NCBI RefSeq assembly: GCF_001429545.1
Contig: NZ_LMSP01000004.1
Location: 120,955-184,954, forward strand
Length of the DNA: 64,000 bases
Direction: 5' to 3'
Source: Paenibacillus sp. Soil787
GTDB taxonomy: Bacteria > Bacillota > Bacilli > Paenibacillales > NBRC-103111
Below the pieces are notes generated by a model. That model was not told the DNA's origin. It ran no database searches and was given only the letters and a program-made list of their open reading frames with translations. Shown piece by piece: positions 8,855 through 16,790 of the stretch. Made by a program: the position numbers and the translations under genes. The stretch's first letter is position 1, and every line of letters begins with the position of its first letter.

Positions 8855-9068
8855 ATTGGATATAAGCTAAAATACGATCAATATCATTGGATAAAATCCA
8901 ATAGATTACTTGTTCAGTCATGAGATATCGTACTTTCATTGGATAAAATCCAACGGAATCCAAAATTCCCCATCTTAATTATCATTTGGAAGCAGTTTGA
9001 TTGGAAAATATCCAATAGATCGTGTCATCTCTATGCGCAAATGAGTAAAACAGTGGATAAATTCCAAT
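8855..9068. repeat. Helically phased palindrome array, ATTGGAT-AAA-ATCCAAT
   Basis: Four copies of a 17-bp palindrome lie at 8886-8902 (perfect), 8938-8954, 9000-9016 and 9052-9068, with a half-site at 8855-8860. Centre-to-centre steps are 31, 52, 62 and 52 bp, close to whole multiples of the 10.4-bp helical turn, so all sites face the same side of the DNA. Copies 1 and 3 continue with AGAT. The array occupies the 354-bp gap between the GH43 stop and the APH-like start, upstream of the latter. It looks like a cooperative operator for an unidentified regulator. It is too short and too palindromic for CRISPR. Confidence 0.75.
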
Positions 9069-9103
9069 GGATCTTATGTCCTCCATATTCCACCCAAACA
9101 GAC

Positions 9104-10624
9104 CTATTCGATATGAACCACCGGCTCATAATCGAACCAATCAAAGAGTGCCGGCGTACTCTGTCCTATTTCGCAAACGGCATACATCCCAATGACTACT
9201 CCCGTAAAGCCGCCTGCTACCTCCGTTGAGAGCAGATGAGTTTCTCCAGAGCCCAACTCAAGGACATCGGATTGATTGGGCTGAATGGAGAAAACAAACC
9301 ATTCCGGCCTAGCCTCAATCTTTAGCACGACCGGGCCCGCTGCGCATTCGTGCGTGTGCTCCGTTCTCAATGATCCGACGGTCCGTCGTAATACGATCAA
9401 CTTGCGTCCTTCCTTGAACTTTACGGCAAGATCATAATGATACCTTTCGTTCATGAATACGGTAAGTCCGGCTTCCTCACCTTCGCTTTTCGGTTCGAAA
9501 TCTAGTAGGGCGGCAATGTTGCATGACATATGGCGCAGACGCCGGCCCACAAAAGCGGGTGCGCCGGCGTCGTCGAGCGACACCTTAGTCCCACGCAGCA
9601 CCAAATTTCCCGGACTTTCGTGGAGCGACCTGCTTTCCGGAGTCGGATTCCGCAGAAACATCCAGTCAAAACCTAGCGTTGTTTCATCAAAATCATCTCT
9701 GATTGCCTTATGCGGCCACTGGACTTCCTGCAACTGCGGAGCCTCCATAACGGACTCGATACGCCCGCCGTTACCGATGATCGGCCAGCCGTCATCCGTC
9801 CATGACACGGGCGCCAAAAAAGTCTCTCTACCGAGATGATGCCGCATCGGATAAGAAACAGGCCTAATTCCCAAGAAAACCGCCCACCAGCTGCCGTCAT
9901 GCGCCTGTACCAGATCCGCATGCCCGGTCGCGTGTATGCTGCTCTTCAAACTTCTATGAGACAAAATCGGATTATAAGGACACGGTTCATACGGCCCATA
10001 GGGGGCGCTGCTTCTCGCTATCGTCGCCATATGGCCGTATTCAGTTCCGCCTTCGGCGATCAGCAAATAGTAAAATCCGTTGATCTTGTAAAGATGAGGA
10101 GCTTCCGGGTACGCTCCGCCCGTTCCCCTCCAGATCAGACGGCTCTCAGTCAGCATGCTTCCGGTCAATATGTCAATCTCGCATTGATAAATGCCGTAGC
10201 CTTCATTGCCGTCGCAAGTGGATTGAAAGTATACACTGCCGTCTTCATCGAATAATAGAGAAGGATCGATGCCCTTCTGCGCGACAGGTATTGGATCGGA
10301 CCAATGACCGTCAGGCTGCCTGCTTCGAACAAAAAAATTGCCGACCCCGCTCACATTCGTCGTTACCATATAAAACCAGCCGTCGTGATGGCGGATCGTC
10401 GGGGCGTAGATTCCTCCCGAGAGCCAAGTGTCTCCCAATGGCAACTGCTGCTCGGTTGTGAGACAATGTCCGATCTGGCGCCAATTGACTAGATCATTGC
10501 TGTGAAATAGGGGGACTCCAGGAAAATATGCAAAAGAGCTTGTCACCAGATAATAATCATCCCCGACCCGGCAGATGCTCGGATCGGGATAAAAGCCGGG
10601 AATGACCGGATTCGTATACGGCAC
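9104..10624 (-). CDS. GH43 beta-xylosidase/alpha-L-arabinofuranosidase
   Basis: A cytoplasmic protein of 506 residues with no signal peptide. The five-bladed propeller has general base Asp14 (GFYPDPS), pKa-modulating Asp120 (GIDPS) and general acid Glu174 (AYPEAPH). A C-terminal beta-sandwich of about 190 residues (from about 315) is typical of the GH43 xylosidase branch. The start is GTG at 10624, nine bases after AAGGAG. It would release xylose or arabinose from imported xylo-oligosaccharides. The SGNH esterase genes lie immediately upstream on the same strand and would remove acetyl groups from the same substrates. Whether it prefers xylose or arabinose cannot be read from the sequence. 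Confidence 0.92.
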   Translation of the reverse strand: MPYTNPVIPGFYPDPSICRVGDDYYLVTSSFAYFPGVPLFHSNDLVNWRQIGHCLTTEQQLPLGDTWLSGGIYAPTIRHHDGWFYMVTTNVSGVGNFFVRSRQPDGHWSDPIPVAQKGIDPSLLFDEDGSVYFQSTCDGNEGYGIYQCEIDILTGSMLTESRLIWRGTGGAYPEAPHLYKINGFYYLLIAEGGTEYGHMATIARSSAPYGPYEPCPYNPILSHRSLKSSIHATGHADLVQAHDGSWWAVFLGIRPVSYPMRHHLGRETFLAPVSWTDDGWPIIGNGGRIESVMEAPQLQEVQWPHKAIRDDFDETTLGFDWMFLRNPTPESRSLHESPGNLVLRGTKVSLDDAGAPAFVGRRLRHMSCNIAALLDFEPKSEGEEAGLTVFMNERYHYDLAVKFKEGRKLIVLRRTVGSLRTEHTHECAAGPVVLKIEARPEWFVFSIQPNQSDVLELGSGETHLLSTEVAGGFTGVVIGMYAVCEIGQSTPALFDWFDYEPVVHIE

Positions 10625-10668
10625 GTAGATGCACTCCTTCTCGTTTCAAAGTTTGATTCATTTGCCTC

Positions 10669-11895
10669 TCAGTACCAGGATAAGAATGCGGCGGCAATGG
10701 CTGAACTCGCTTTTCCATTAGGGTGCGGATCGTCCCCTTCGGACATATATTCGGGCATAAGCAAGTTATCACACGGAGCGGCTTGAGAGAGCACTTTCGC
10801 TATATCGAATACGCGATCAACGCCGGCGATGTCATGGCTTCGTATTGCCTGATTCACCTGCCTCCAGGCAAGCTCCTGTGAGCCGGAGAAATTGAATGTG
10901 GGCACGGTACACAAGATCACGGACATACCGATGCGGCTGCCTTTAAGCTTGGCCACGATCGTTTGCAAATCCTCCAGCACTTGAGGAGCGCTTCGTCCGG
11001 CCATACCTATATCGTTCACCCCCAATGCTACGACGACCTCATCGTTGTGCTTGGCTTTATGCAACCAAGCTCCGTCGCTTGCCGCATCGTAGGCTCGCGC
11101 CCAACCTGAACCGATGTTCCATACGCTATGTGCCGGAGCAAGCCCCTCCGCAATGCGGGCAACCCAGTATTCATAAGTGTCCGGTCGCGTTCGAACGCCC
11201 TGGGTGATGGAATCGCCCAGGAACGCAAGGCGCTTTGCTCCCTCGCGTTCGCAGCCTATAAAATCCGGCAGCACCAGACAGTTTGCGGATATTCGGAAAC
11301 CATCGGCTGACGTTTGGCCGGCGGCATGCCCAGGCGCATCGTAGGCAGGCACCAATGGTGCTTCCGTATTGTAAGGAAAGCTGTCGCCTGCAGCGAGTGT
11401 CATGATCGTCCACGAAAATACCAGATAATGCTCTTCCGGGATTGTGATCTCGGTGGCATCGCTCCAGAACGTTTCTCCCGGTAAAACCATCCTGGACATG
11501 GATGAATCGAACGTTACCGGGATTTGAGTGCCCTCTACAACACTTCCGCCCGGCAGTTTCCCGCCGTCAGCGATGTAAGCCGCCTCGATTTTCCACAAGC
11601 CTCCTGGCAGATTGGCTCTCGATTCGGAGCCGTCTGCCCATGTAGAATCCACCAGATTGCTGCACCAGAATTTCAGCTCCAATTTCCCGCATTCAGCCGT
11701 CTTGATGTAAGCTCTGTACGTATGCATAAAAACGGAATCGCTTTTCATGATAAAATTATTGGCCGTCGATAGAGCCGTCGCTGATGCATATGAACTCCAC
11801 ATGTTTAAGTGCCCCCAATTGTTTTCATGGCATTTGACAGCCCCAGCCGCCAAGCCGCTGACCCTATATTGTTGTTTCTCCATTCTATTTCGCAC
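10669..11895 (-). CDS. Two-domain SGNH/GDSL hydrolase (probable carbohydrate esterase)
   Basis: A protein of 408 residues. An N-terminal beta-rich domain (about 1-205) is followed by an SGNH hydrolase domain with block I FLGDSITQG (Ser), block II GSGWAR (Gly), block III LGVNDIG (Asn) and block V DPHPNG (Asp/His). There is no signal peptide, so it acts in the cytoplasm. The start may be GTG at 11895 or the ATG at 11883; both have only weak ribosome sites. It lies 44 bp upstream of the GH43 gene and 48 bp downstream of an Axe2-like esterase, so deacetylation of imported hemicellulose oligosaccharides is the likely role. The exact ester substrate is inference. Confidence 0.85.
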   Translation of the reverse strand: MRNRMEKQQYRVSGLAAGAVKCHENNWGHLNMWSSYASATALSTANNFIMKSDSVFMHTYRAYIKTAECGKLELKFWCSNLVDSTWADGSESRANLPGGLWKIEAAYIADGGKLPGGSVVEGTQIPVTFDSSMSRMVLPGETFWSDATEITIPEEHYLVFSWTIMTLAAGDSFPYNTEAPLVPAYDAPGHAAGQTSADGFRISANCLVLPDFIGCEREGAKRLAFLGDSITQGVRTRPDTYEYWVARIAEGLAPAHSVWNIGSGWARAYDAASDGAWLHKAKHNDEVVVALGVNDIGMAGRSAPQVLEDLQTIVAKLKGSRIGMSVILCTVPTFNFSGSQELAWRQVNQAIRSHDIAGVDRVFDIAKVLSQAAPCDNLLMPEYMSEGDDPHPNGKASSAIAAAFLSWY

Positions 11896-11943
11896 TTCCG
11901 AATAGCCTCGCGTAAATCGGTCTCATCACAGGGCCGCTTCTTT

Positions 11944-12591
11944 TCAGCGAATGGCCAAAGGACTATTCTGAACGATGGACAGCCATTCGCGGGCGATGAG
12001 TTCATGGCCGACAGCCGTCGGGTGAACGCCATCCCATATCCAATAGGCGGCATCCATGCCGGAAGAGGCCTTGTCGAACGCCTCTTGTAACGGAACGAAT
12101 ACCGCATCATATTCCTCGGCCAACTGACGAACGATACGGCTGTAGTCATCGATCCGTTTCCGCCACTCCTCCCATTTTTCCTCCGTACACCCGATTTTCA
12201 ATATAAACGGCTCGCACAACACTAACCCTGCGGAAGGCAGCATCTCCTTCGTTTCTTCCAGCAAATGCCGGTACGCTCTTTCGAAACGGTCGCCTGGACA
12301 ACCCGACAGGATCCGCCAGGCGTCGTTGACGCCGATCAGGATACTGATCATATCCGGCTTTAAGCGAATTGCATCCTCGTTCCAGCGGGCGTATAAATCC
12401 GAAACCCGGTTGCCGCTGACACCCCGGTTGATGAAATGCGGTTGGTTGCGGGCCAATTCGAAGCCGAGCTTGCTGGCAATGATAAAAGCGTAACCGTGTC
12501 CCAAAATGTGATTGGGATCCTCGTTGCGGTCCCGGTTGCCATCGGTTATGGAATCGCCTTGAAACAGAATCGTTTGTCGTGTTGGATTCAT
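11944..12591 (-). CDS. SGNH hydrolase similar to acetylxylan esterase Axe2
   Basis: A single-domain cytoplasmic protein of about 215 residues. It has block I FQGDSITDGNRD, a GVSGN oxyanion segment, ILIGVNDAWR (block III Asn) and WDGVHPTAVGH (catalytic Asp/His). The length and the spacing GDSITD...SGN...ARW..D...KPD..SI.IG.ND.WR closely follow Geobacillus acetylxylan esterase Axe2. The ATG at 12591 is preferred over 12609, because AAAGGA lies nine bases ahead of it. It sits in a run of minus-strand genes with GH42, a second SGNH esterase and GH43, as expected for intracellular deacetylation of xylo-oligosaccharides. Confidence 0.88.
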   Translation of the reverse strand: MNPTRQTILFQGDSITDGNRDRNEDPNHILGHGYAFIIASKLGFELARNQPHFINRGVSGNRVSDLYARWNEDAIRLKPDMISILIGVNDAWRILSGCPGDRFERAYRHLLEETKEMLPSAGLVLCEPFILKIGCTEEKWEEWRKRIDDYSRIVRQLAEEYDAVFVPLQEAFDKASSGMDAAYWIWDGVHPTAVGHELIAREWLSIVQNSPLAIR

Positions 12592-12636
12592 GATTGATTT
12601 TCCTTTCATTCTCGGATAAGGTTCTATTTCCCTGAC

Positions 12637-14628
12637 TTAGCAGCCGGTTTCGGCAAGCTCTACAATCTCTACGGCGTATGGCTCCATGTCAAGCTCCGGT
12701 CCGATCCGTCTCTCGCTGAGAAGACTTGGATAAGCTTGACCGAGTGTTACCGTTTGCCGCTTCCGCGAAAGATTCAAAATGAACAAGTAACGCTTCTCTC
12801 TCTTCTTGCGAACCGAGATCTGAACGCCCTCCGGCAGATCGGGGAAAAGGCTTGCGCCCGCATCCGAAGCGACCTCCCGGAATAGGTCTATATAAAAGCT
12901 CTCCTCGGCAATCGTCCCCAAATAATACACCTTGCCGCTTCCAAGAGAATGAACTGCAGCGGCCGGTTTGCCGGCGAAGAAATCATCTTCGTACCATGCG
13001 ATTGGTTCCGCGCCGGAAAGCTCCAGAATATCGCACCATTGCATGCATGTGTAGGTCTTCCCATTCTTCGCCCGAATCGTGTGGACGTCTTTGCCGATCG
13101 GGTCGTACTCGGATACATAAACTCCAGCCGCTTCGGACAGCGGCCCGGGCAGCGGCTCCATCCGACAAACATTGTTCATATTTTTAACGCCGGTGCGATT
13201 CGTTATAATTAAGGTAGCCCCGCTGCGGACACAATCCTCCAAATGGCCTGCCACGCGTTCATCCAGTAAATAGAGAGAGGGAGCGACGATTAGCCGGTAT
13301 CCGCTTAAATCGGCTGTCGTATTCACCACATCGGTATGAACGCCCAGCTTGGTCAATGCGCGGTGATACAGCTTCAGATTGTCGAAATAATCCATCCCAT
13401 CCGCCTGCGGCTGAATCTGAAGCGCATTGTATTGATCGTGCGAATGGAGAATGGCCGCTTCGCCATGCACCTCCGATCCGGTCAGCAGCGGAGAGAGGCT
13501 GTTCACTTCCCCGCACAGCTTGCTATATTCCTCGAACCGGCGGCCCGGAACGTTACTGTGGTCAATCAAGCCATGCCAGAATTGCTCGGCGCCGACTGGA
13601 GCGCTTCTCCAGCGGAAATGCACAAGCGTGTCGGCACCGCGCGCGATGCACTGCCAGGCGAACGCCCGAATAAACCCCGGCTGCGGCGTTCGCCACATCG
13701 GGAACCAGCAGCCGGGCGGGCCGCTGATCGTTTCCATGATCCAGAAGTTGCCCCGCTTAATCCCCCGGGTTAAGTCCAGTGTCAACGCCCCGCTGTATCC
13801 GTTCGTATCCGACTTTTCCGGACTTGTATTCGGATAATAGTCAAGGGAGGCAAAGTCCAGCGAGTCGCAGAGTTTGTAATAATCAAGGGACATCGGGTAG
13901 CTCCAAATATTATGGGTCACGAAATGACCCGGACACCGCTTCCGCAGAAGATCCACTTGCAGTTGTTGAAAACGGACGACAGAATCCGTTTCGAACCTTT
14001 TCCAGTCCAGTAAGTAAGACGGGTTTTTGAAGGAGGTACCGCCCAGCGGTGGCTTGATTTGCGGCCAACTGCTGTACTCCCCGCTCCAGACGACGGTGCC
14101 CCAAGCGCGGTTAAGAGCCTCCAAAGATCCGTACTTGTCCGATAGCCATTCTCGGAACCGCTCGCTGCAATTATCGCAATGACATTCGTTCAGAGCAAAT
14201 TCGTTATCGATCTGCCAGCTGTTTACAGCCGGATGCTTCGAATAATGCGAGGCAAGCTTATCCACGATTTTCTCCGAATAAAGGCGCATGGAGGGACTGT
14301 TATAGCAACGGTGTCCGCGTATACCGGGATATCGGGGATGCAGCAAGGCATCAACGGGAAGCACGTCAGGATACCGCTCAACAAGCCAATTCGGCGGCGT
14401 GTTGGTCGGAGTTCCGATCACGACCTCGATGCCGCGTTGATGGAAAACGTCTATCGCGTCATCCAACCATGCGAAATCGTACCGTCCTTCCTCCGGCTCC
14501 AGACGCGACCAGGCAAATTCGGCTAACCGAACCAGACGGACTCCCGTCTGCCGCATCAGATCCGCATCCTGATCCCATATGGCCCGATCCCAGTGCTCCG
14601 GATAATAATCTACACCCATTTTCATCAT
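12637..14628 (-). CDS. GH42 beta-galactosidase (or alpha-L-arabinopyranosidase)
   Basis: A cytoplasmic protein of about 663 residues. The (beta/alpha)8 barrel begins MGVDYYPEHW and has acid/base Glu143 in WQIDNEF. A Zn-binding cysteine cluster (Cys108 and C.C..C in NECHCDNC) is present, and the nucleophile Glu is in WIMETISG. The beta-galactosidase trimerisation domain (about 395-590) and a small C-terminal beta domain follow. The frame is open to 14700, but the ATG at 14628 has GGAGG six bases away. It would remove terminal galactose (or arabinopyranose) from xyloglucan- or galactan-type oligosaccharides. A perfect 18-bp palindrome lies just upstream. Confidence 0.92.
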   Translation of the reverse strand: MMKMGVDYYPEHWDRAIWDQDADLMRQTGVRLVRLAEFAWSRLEPEEGRYDFAWLDDAIDVFHQRGIEVVIGTPTNTPPNWLVERYPDVLPVDALLHPRYPGIRGHRCYNSPSMRLYSEKIVDKLASHYSKHPAVNSWQIDNEFALNECHCDNCSERFREWLSDKYGSLEALNRAWGTVVWSGEYSSWPQIKPPLGGTSFKNPSYLLDWKRFETDSVVRFQQLQVDLLRKRCPGHFVTHNIWSYPMSLDYYKLCDSLDFASLDYYPNTSPEKSDTNGYSGALTLDLTRGIKRGNFWIMETISGPPGCWFPMWRTPQPGFIRAFAWQCIARGADTLVHFRWRSAPVGAEQFWHGLIDHSNVPGRRFEEYSKLCGEVNSLSPLLTGSEVHGEAAILHSHDQYNALQIQPQADGMDYFDNLKLYHRALTKLGVHTDVVNTTADLSGYRLIVAPSLYLLDERVAGHLEDCVRSGATLIITNRTGVKNMNNVCRMEPLPGPLSEAAGVYVSEYDPIGKDVHTIRAKNGKTYTCMQWCDILELSGAEPIAWYEDDFFAGKPAAAVHSLGSGKVYYLGTIAEESFYIDLFREVASDAGASLFPDLPEGVQISVRKKREKRYLFILNLSRKRQTVTLGQAYPSLLSERRIGPELDMEPYAVEIVELAETGC

Positions 14629-14644
14629 AAGCTGTCCTCCACTG

Positions 14645-14662
14645 ATTGCTAAGCTTAGCAAT
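14645..14662. promoter_or_regulatory. Perfect 18-bp palindrome before the GH42 gene
   Basis: ATTGCTAAGCTTAGCAAT is a perfect palindrome ending 17 bases before the GH42 start codon. It could be an operator or a leader stem; the spacing to the ribosome site favours an effect on initiation or repression. No matching second copy was noticed. Confidence 0.45.
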
Positions 14663-14719
14663 GTTTCATTGTAAACCGTTGTTTCCCGATTTCCGCACAA
14701 ATCCTTATTTCGGCAGCAG

Positions 14720-14763
14720 GGAGTCCTGCCCAGCGCACGGGCGCAAGGCAGGACTCCTTTTTT
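14720..14763 (+). terminator. Terminator-like hairpin between GH5 and GH42 genes
   Basis: GGAGTCCTGCC and GGCAGGACTCC form a perfect 11-bp stem with a 16-base loop. The T-run (TTTTTT) follows on the plus strand. On the minus strand, where the genes lie, the hairpin sits after the GH5 stop but has no T-run. It may still cause pausing or termination for the GH5 gene. Confidence 0.6.
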
Positions 14764-14782
14764 CCCAAATCAATTCCGGCTT

Positions 14783-16507
14783 TTACGAAGCTGTGCCCGT
14801 AATGCCCGTGCCGTTCTTCGTAATCGTATACTTGATGATGGCGCCGCTCCAGAAGTGGAACGTCAGATTCACCGTTCCGTCGTTCACTTCATTGAAGAAG
14901 CCCTGTGTAAGAGAGATTTCATTGTTAGCATAAGATGGATTGTATGTCCGGGCGTATTCCTTGAACGAAGTCCAGCTAGCCGGACCGGCGTTGCCCCCGG
15001 TAGCGTATATGGCCTCCATCGTGGCAAGACGGTCGCCGTTGAAGGCAGTCGGAATCGCAAAATTTGCGGTGGTGCCTTCCACGTTTTGCAGCACTGGCGT
15101 GTCATTGTACAATACATGGAAGGTCCAATCTGCGCCCTTGTTAAATTGGGCTTTCAATACGGCTACCTCGCTAAGTGCGGCCGATTCAGTCAGCTTGGCG
15201 ACATAACTTGCTTTGAGAGTCAGGACTTCGCCATTCAGCTCATAGTCCACGCCATTGACCAATTCGTATTTTCCATTTTTGATGCTGGTTAGAACATTGC
15301 CGTTCAAGTTCAGATGGACTACGGCGCCCTGATCCTGAGCACCTTTCTTGACAAAAACCAGATCGGATTCGCCAGTGGAAGAACGGCCCTTCAAGCTGGC
15401 CATGATCTGATTGTAAAGCTCAGGATCGTTCCACTGAAGCGTTCTGCGGTCAAACCGCCCGCCGTTATCCCACAGCATAAGGGCAAGTTTGTTCTCTATG
15501 GATTTAGAGGTGAAATACTCGATAAACTTCAACATCTCGCCATGCTCGGGCACACCTTCACTGATCGGCGTTTTCCAAGGTACAGCATCCCAGCCGAGCA
15601 GTCCGAATTCGCCAATGACAACAGGAATTCCTTTCGATACGAACGAAGTCGTTACATTGTTAATCATTGTATCGATATCTTTAATCGTGTCAGCCTCAAG
15701 CCTCGGGTAGCCCGCAATGTTTACGCTGAACGGCCAGAAGCCGTAAAAGTGAACCGTCACGATCAAATTCGGATCGTTCAGATCGGCAATCGTGCTTGAA
15801 AGCGAATCCACGTGCTCTTGCGAGTGATTCGTATTTAACGTCGGCAGCACGAGCGGACGAACGTCATTATTGCCTCCCGACGCTCTTACAATATGAACGA
15901 AGGATTTGTTGAGCTCATCAAGAAACGCGTGTTGCATCGTCACATCAACGTTCTCAAAAAACGGTTCGTTGACGCTCTCGAACATCAGTTTGTCGGAATG
16001 ATTCTTGAAGCGGTCGGCGACTTGCGTCCATATCGCATTATATTTGGCCAATGCTTCGTCGTGATTCGTCGGCATCTTGCTGGCCCACATCCAGTTGTCG
16101 TGGTGAATGTTGATCATGACATACAGGCCCTCTTCCAGCGACCAGTCGACGACTTGCTGAACCCGGTCCATCCAATCCTTATTGATCTTATAATCCGGTG
16201 CACCACCCATCCGCCCGCTCCATGTAATCGGAATACGGATGCTTTTGAAGCCCTGCTTCCTAATTTCCTTAATGAAATCTCGAGTTACCTTCGGGTTGCC
16301 CCAAGACGTCTCGTCGCCATTATTTGGAGCATTCGTATTAAATGAATCAAATGTATTGCCCAGGTTCCATCCGGGCTGCATCGCGTTTACATAAGACTGC
16401 ATTTTGGATTCGTTCGGGTTAGCAGCGGCCGAACTGACGGGTGAAAACAACGCCAGCAGCAGGGCAACGATCATTGCGACCGACAGATATGATCTTTTTG
16501 TGCGCAT
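14783..16507 (-). CDS. Secreted GH5 endoglucanase/xyloglucanase with CBM_X2 and CBM46 (paralogue)
   Basis: A 574-residue exported enzyme and paralogue of the 2718-4394 product. A signal peptide (to about residue 28) is followed by the GH5 barrel with acid/base Glu181 in FESVNEP and nucleophile Glu300 in VVIGEFG, then CBM_X2 (about 375-470) and CBM46 containing TFHFWSG. Compared with the other copy it has extra loop residues after GNTFDSF and after GWDAVPW, so substrate preference may differ. The ATG at 16507 has an AAAGGAGA site. The leader contains a perfect cre match (16710-16723) and a tiny frame with a strong ribosome site. Expected to cut beta-1,4-glucan or xyloglucan outside the cell. 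Confidence 0.93.
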   Translation of the reverse strand: MRTKRSYLSVAMIVALLLALFSPVSSAAANPNESKMQSYVNAMQPGWNLGNTFDSFNTNAPNNGDETSWGNPKVTRDFIKEIRKQGFKSIRIPITWSGRMGGAPDYKINKDWMDRVQQVVDWSLEEGLYVMINIHHDNWMWASKMPTNHDEALAKYNAIWTQVADRFKNHSDKLMFESVNEPFFENVDVTMQHAFLDELNKSFVHIVRASGGNNDVRPLVLPTLNTNHSQEHVDSLSSTIADLNDPNLIVTVHFYGFWPFSVNIAGYPRLEADTIKDIDTMINNVTTSFVSKGIPVVIGEFGLLGWDAVPWKTPISEGVPEHGEMLKFIEYFTSKSIENKLALMLWDNGGRFDRRTLQWNDPELYNQIMASLKGRSSTGESDLVFVKKGAQDQGAVVHLNLNGNVLTSIKNGKYELVNGVDYELNGEVLTLKASYVAKLTESAALSEVAVLKAQFNKGADWTFHVLYNDTPVLQNVEGTTANFAIPTAFNGDRLATMEAIYATGGNAGPASWTSFKEYARTYNPSYANNEISLTQGFFNEVNDGTVNLTFHFWSGAIIKYTITKNGTGITGTAS

Positions 16508-16644
16508 AGAAATTCTCCTTTGGTTTCATGTATTTGGATTGATTCTGTAGATGTTTTGCTTGTCGCGTATTTTACTGATGCATGCCTGAATATCCTCCTC
16601 TGCTTGGAATAATGGGCACTGCTGTCTTTCGAGGAAATCAATTC

Positions 16645-16686
16645 TCAGAGACACTTGTGACTGCACTTCGATGTTGTGTTTTTCAT
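16645..16686 (-). CDS. Possible 13-codon leader peptide upstream of the GH5 gene
   Basis: A minimal frame reading MKNTTSKCSHKCL starts eight bases after the beginning of an excellent GAGGAGG site, between the cre site and the GH5 gene. It ends 138 bases before the GH5 start. No known leader peptide matches. It may be a translated leader, or the site may be coincidental. Confidence 0.3.
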   Translation of the reverse strand: MKNTTSKCSHKCL

Positions 16687-16709
16687 GCACCTCCTCATCG
16701 AATGCTTTA

Positions 16710-16723
16710 TGTAAGCGGTGACA
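16710..16723. promoter_or_regulatory. Perfect cre site upstream of the GH5 gene
   Basis: TGTAAGCGGTGACA matches the cre consensus TGWAANCGNTNWCA at all 14 positions. It lies in the 283-bp gap between the beta-glucuronidase and GH5 genes, 203 bases before the GH5 start. CcpA-mediated repression by good carbon sources is the expected effect. Confidence 0.7.
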
Positions 16724-16790
16724 TTTTTATTTTAACTATATGGCGGTTGTAATAATACTTCATAAAATCATCTAAAAATCATGTGAAAAT

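Noticed and set aside
8855..9068. The palindrome array as a CRISPR or a replication-origin iteron set
   Set aside because: Repeats are short palindromes with gaps of 35 and 45 bp, no cas or rep gene is present, and there is no leader.
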